Assembly: GCA_030646555.1 (NCBI GenBank)
Contig: JAUSKP010000055.1
Span: 1-8,022, forward strand
Origin: a bacterium
GTDB lineage: Bacteria > Patescibacteriota > Minisyncoccia > UBA6257 > 02-FULL-45-10c
Reading direction: 5' to 3'
DNA: 8,022 nucleotides
The translations under genes and the position numbers were made by a program. Positions 6,558 through 8,022 of this stretch are shown piece after piece. The notes beneath the pieces are model-generated. The model searched no databases. It was not told the DNA's origin and saw only the letters and a program-made list of their open reading frames with translations. Numbering within the stretch: the stretch's first letter is position 1; every line of letters begins with the position of its first letter.

Positions 6558-7208
6558 ATGGATACAGCAAGTCTAGCGAACCTGATAAAGAGCCGGCGGT
6601 CAATACGGCGCTGGCAGGACAAACAGGTACCGGAACACCTGCTGGTGGAGGCAGTCGATCTGGCCACTTGGGCGTCTAACGCGGGCAACTTCCAGAACTG
6701 GCGTTTTTACATCATCCTTAACGAGAAGATGCGTAACGCCATCACTGACGCAGTCCAGGCGAGTGCCGACAAAGTCGCTAGTTGGCCGGAAGCCAAGAAG
6801 TATGGAGCCGACGCCGAACGCTGGCGTCAGCAGGTGGGGTTCATGAGAAGCGCGCCAGCCATGATCGCCGTGGCCGTTGGCGAATACCAGGGCTTGGCGG
6901 ACAAGATTCTGGCCGAGCGGGAGAAACATGACCCCGAAGCTCGCATAATGCGGGAATCTCGAACCTTGCCGGCGCCTCGCATTCAGTCCGCGGCGGCTGC
7001 CATCGCCTACTTGATTCTGGTATTGCAACAGATGGGACTGGGCACGGTATGGATGACCGGTCCTGCCCAGGCCAAGCCAGAAATAGAAAAGATACTCGGC
7101 GTGCCGTCGGGCCTGGATTTCGTGGCATTGATCCCTGTTGGCTATCCCGCGGAAACCCCGAAAGGACAGCGTAAGCCCGTAAACGAGGTGTGTCAGATCA
7201 TCCGCTAG
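6558..7208 (+). CDS. Nitroreductase family FMN-dependent protein
   Basis: Flavoenzyme of the nitroreductase superfamily, typically a homodimer with FMN at the interface that passes electrons from NAD(P)H to nitro compounds, quinones or other acceptors; the substrate is unknown here. 216 aa, normal length. Motifs: SRRSIRRW at 12-19, the phosphate-binding arginine segment of FMN; WASNAGNFQNWRF at 38-50, matching the family's PSxxNxQPW-type region but with Asn in place of Pro; the helix QSAAAAIAYLIL at 143-154; GLGTVWMTGP at 160-169; and a C-terminal IPVGYPAE followed by an RKP contact segment. AAAGGA lies about 6 nt before the ATG. Probably expressed with the rubredoxin-like gene, which might serve as its electron donor or acceptor. 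The fold is certain; the function is not. Confidence 0.9.
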   Translation: MDTASLANLIKSRRSIRRWQDKQVPEHLLVEAVDLATWASNAGNFQNWRFYIILNEKMRNAITDAVQASADKVASWPEAKKYGADAERWRQQVGFMRSAPAMIAVAVGEYQGLADKILAEREKHDPEARIMRESRTLPAPRIQSAAAAIAYLILVLQQMGLGTVWMTGPAQAKPEIEKILGVPSGLDFVALIPVGYPAETPKGQRKPVNEVCQIIR

Positions 7209-7324
7209 TACATTACGTTCGACAAGAGTGCCAATGGGTATGCCTCACCTGCAACGGGGCAGAGGAGCCCACCACTTCAGGGCACATGAAGCTGCTGAAG
7301 CATGAATGCACGGGATGCGATTGA
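7190..7324 (+). CDS. Possible 44-residue zinc-ribbon-like protein
   Basis: From a GTG at 7190, overlapping the nitroreductase end by 19 nt, a frame encodes a short Cys-rich peptide: C14-x3-C18-x2-C21 (ECQWVCLTC) and C40-x2-C43 (HECTGC), with H32 and H38 between. Paired CxxC knuckles about 18 residues apart are a zinc-ribbon layout and are rare by chance. Against it: the GTG has no proper Shine-Dalgarno (AGG is 1 nt away), no better start exists before an in-frame stop at 7172, and I recognise no family. It may be translationally coupled to the nitroreductase or be a remnant of a longer protein. Confidence 0.35.
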   Translation: MSDHPLVHYVRQECQWVCLTCNGAEEPTTSGHMKLLKHECTGCD

Positions 7325-7370
7325 CTAACCTGGATGGATACCGGCCAGGCGCACGCCGCGGCACCCAGGT

Positions 7371-7385
7371 CAGTCAAGTTGACTG
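7371..7385. repeat. 15-bp palindrome CAGTCAAGTTGACTG
   Basis: CAGTCAA and TTGACTG are exact inverted copies around a single G. With so small a centre it is more like an operator half-site pair than a hairpin. No promoter was found close by. Confidence 0.35.
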
Positions 7386-7633
7386 GCAACAGCCATGCAG
7401 GCGATGATACTGAACCTATTTCCGTAGGCGCGGTTAGTCAGGAGATCCCTGTTTGCACGATCCTTCGTGTTGCACAGACGCATTGCAGACCTGCCAAAGT
7501 GTGGTTCTGTGGTTTCACACTGCCGGGCTGTTCTCAGGATAACATCAGGATGAGCGCAGGATACTCACTGGAAAATTGGCGGTGAACTTCCGGCCCGGAG
7601 CCATTTGATGGTCTGCGCGAAACAATTGTCTCT

Positions 7634-7760
7634 TTATCCAGGTCGTTACCAATGATTATCCAGAAAAAGTCTCAAGAGAATGGTGTCGCGCGGCAAGTTA
7701 TCCAGAAGTGTATCCAGGGGTTTACCCAGCGTTTTATCTTGAAGATTCTCTCCTGGATAA
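7634..7760. repeat. Cluster of TTATCCAG repeats (DnaA-box-like or operator array)
   Basis: Four exact TTATCCAG octamers: + strand at 7634-7642 (TTATCCAGG), 7656-7664 and 7698-7706 (both TTATCCAGA), and - strand at 7752-7760 (TTATCCAGG). Two looser copies sit between them: GTATCCAGG at 7710-7718 and TTACCCAGC at 7722-7730, each 12 bp after the previous. The third and the inverted copy make a perfect 9-bp inverted repeat (7697-7705 and 7753-7761). TTATCCAGA differs by one base from the E. coli DnaA box TTATCCACA. The cluster ends 30 bp before a strong promoter, so it may be a regulator's operator array or DnaA sites. Confidence 0.6.
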
Positions 7761-7790
7761 CATTCTGGAACAGAGCAAGCCAAATCGTCC

Positions 7791-7819
7791 TTGACATTCC
7801 CCGAGCATGGCATTATGAT
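7791..7819 (+). promoter_or_regulatory. Strong sigma70 promoter of the right-edge gene
   Basis: Perfect TTGACA (7791-7796), exactly 17 nt of spacer, and TATGAT (7814-7819, five of six to TATAAT). Predicted start is near 7826, about 47 nt before the ATG at 7873. The TTATCCAG cluster lies just upstream. Confidence 0.7.
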
Positions 7820-7872
7820 GAGCCATCCGACGTCATGGGCCTACAGGATACTGTTAGACCCCGAATAGGTAG

Positions 7873-8022
7873 ATGATCCGCCACCCGTTCGACGAAATGC
7901 CGTGGACATACGGTCGAGATACGCTTACGATTGCCAATAACACTGCGGAGGAAGAAGTGCTCATGGCGCCGCTTTGGGATGATCCCGCATTGCGCGGTTC
8001 CGGGGCAGTGATGGTGAGCTTG
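7873..8022 (+). CDS. Unrecognised protein, N-terminal 50 residues only
   Basis: Open from ATG 7873 to the window edge (50 codons), with an in-frame stop just before the ATG. It begins MIRHPFDEMPW and ends in a hydrophobic strand, GSGAVMVSL. The ATG has only a weak GGT upstream. A GTG at 7957 or ATG at 7963 has GGAGG (7947-7951) at 5 or 11 nt and could be the true start. The strong promoter at 7791-7819 supports a gene here. The segment YG followed about 18 residues later by APLWDDP and a Gly-rich strand loosely recalls the middle of FtsZ/tubulin-like proteins, but there it would lack the N-terminal GTPase half. I treat that as a weak resemblance, not an assignment. Confidence 0.5.
   Translation, partial: MIRHPFDEMPWTYGRDTLTIANNTAEEEVLMAPLWDDPALRGSGAVMVSL

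Larger units (their letters stand above)
7325..7872. other. Gene-free region upstream of the right-edge gene
   Basis: About 550 bp with no convincing coding frame; the frames at 7334-7585 and 7652-7876 have no recognisable domain, and the second runs through the repeat cluster and promoter. It contains a 15-bp palindrome (7371-7385), the TTATCCAG cluster (7634-7760) and a strong promoter (7791-7819). Confidence 0.6.

Noticed and set aside
7334..7585. 83-codon ORF (+)
   Set aside because: No domain, no ribosome binding site and random-looking composition.
7652..7876. 74-codon ORF (+) in the right-hand gap
   Set aside because: It runs through the TTATCCAG repeats and the strong promoter, has no recognisable domain and a poor start context.

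Overview
This window is from a bacterial chromosome that encodes an oxygen-independent, B12-dependent class II ribonucleotide reductase and a small rubredoxin-like protein next to a flavin nitroreductase. Together these suggest an anaerobe or facultative anaerobe. Gene style would fit Chloroflexota (Dehalococcoidia-like) or a similar deep anaerobic lineage, but the sequence alone does not settle taxonomy. No rRNA, tRNA, CRISPR array or intact transposase was found.

Layout. Positions 2-1909 (+) hold the C-terminal three quarters of nrdJ, cut by the left edge. It is followed 20 nt later, convergently, by a DUF502 two-helix membrane protein (1930-2559, -), whose start is probably a TTG behind a perfect AGGAGG rather than the longer GTG frame. 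A gap of about 580 bp follows, with one doubtful small basic ORF and a near-consensus sigma70 promoter. That promoter drives maf (3141-3716, +), a house-cleaning nucleotide pyrophosphatase. maf overlaps by 14 bp, tail to tail, with a HI0933-family flavoprotein (3703-5037, -), which lies downstream of yajQ (5073-5561, -) in a likely two-gene operon.

Positions 5562-6223 have no convincing gene but are rich in inverted repeats, including a perfect 14-bp pair that looks like the ends of a MITE or decayed IS3-type insertion sequence. Then come a short leader ORF (6224-6301), an overlapping seven-cysteine rubredoxin-like gene (6279-6461) and a nitroreductase-family gene (6558-7208), all on +. A small Cys-rich ORF overlaps the nitroreductase stop.

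The right end (7325-7872) is non-coding in appearance. It carries a tight cluster of TTATCCAG repeats followed by a strong TTGACA-17-TATGAT promoter and the first 50 codons of an unrecognised gene that runs off the edge. The repeat cluster, the promoter and the unknown gene form the least explained and most interesting part of the window. The genes are mostly unrelated housekeeping and redox functions rather than one pathway. The rubredoxin-like protein plus nitroreductase could form an electron-transfer pair.
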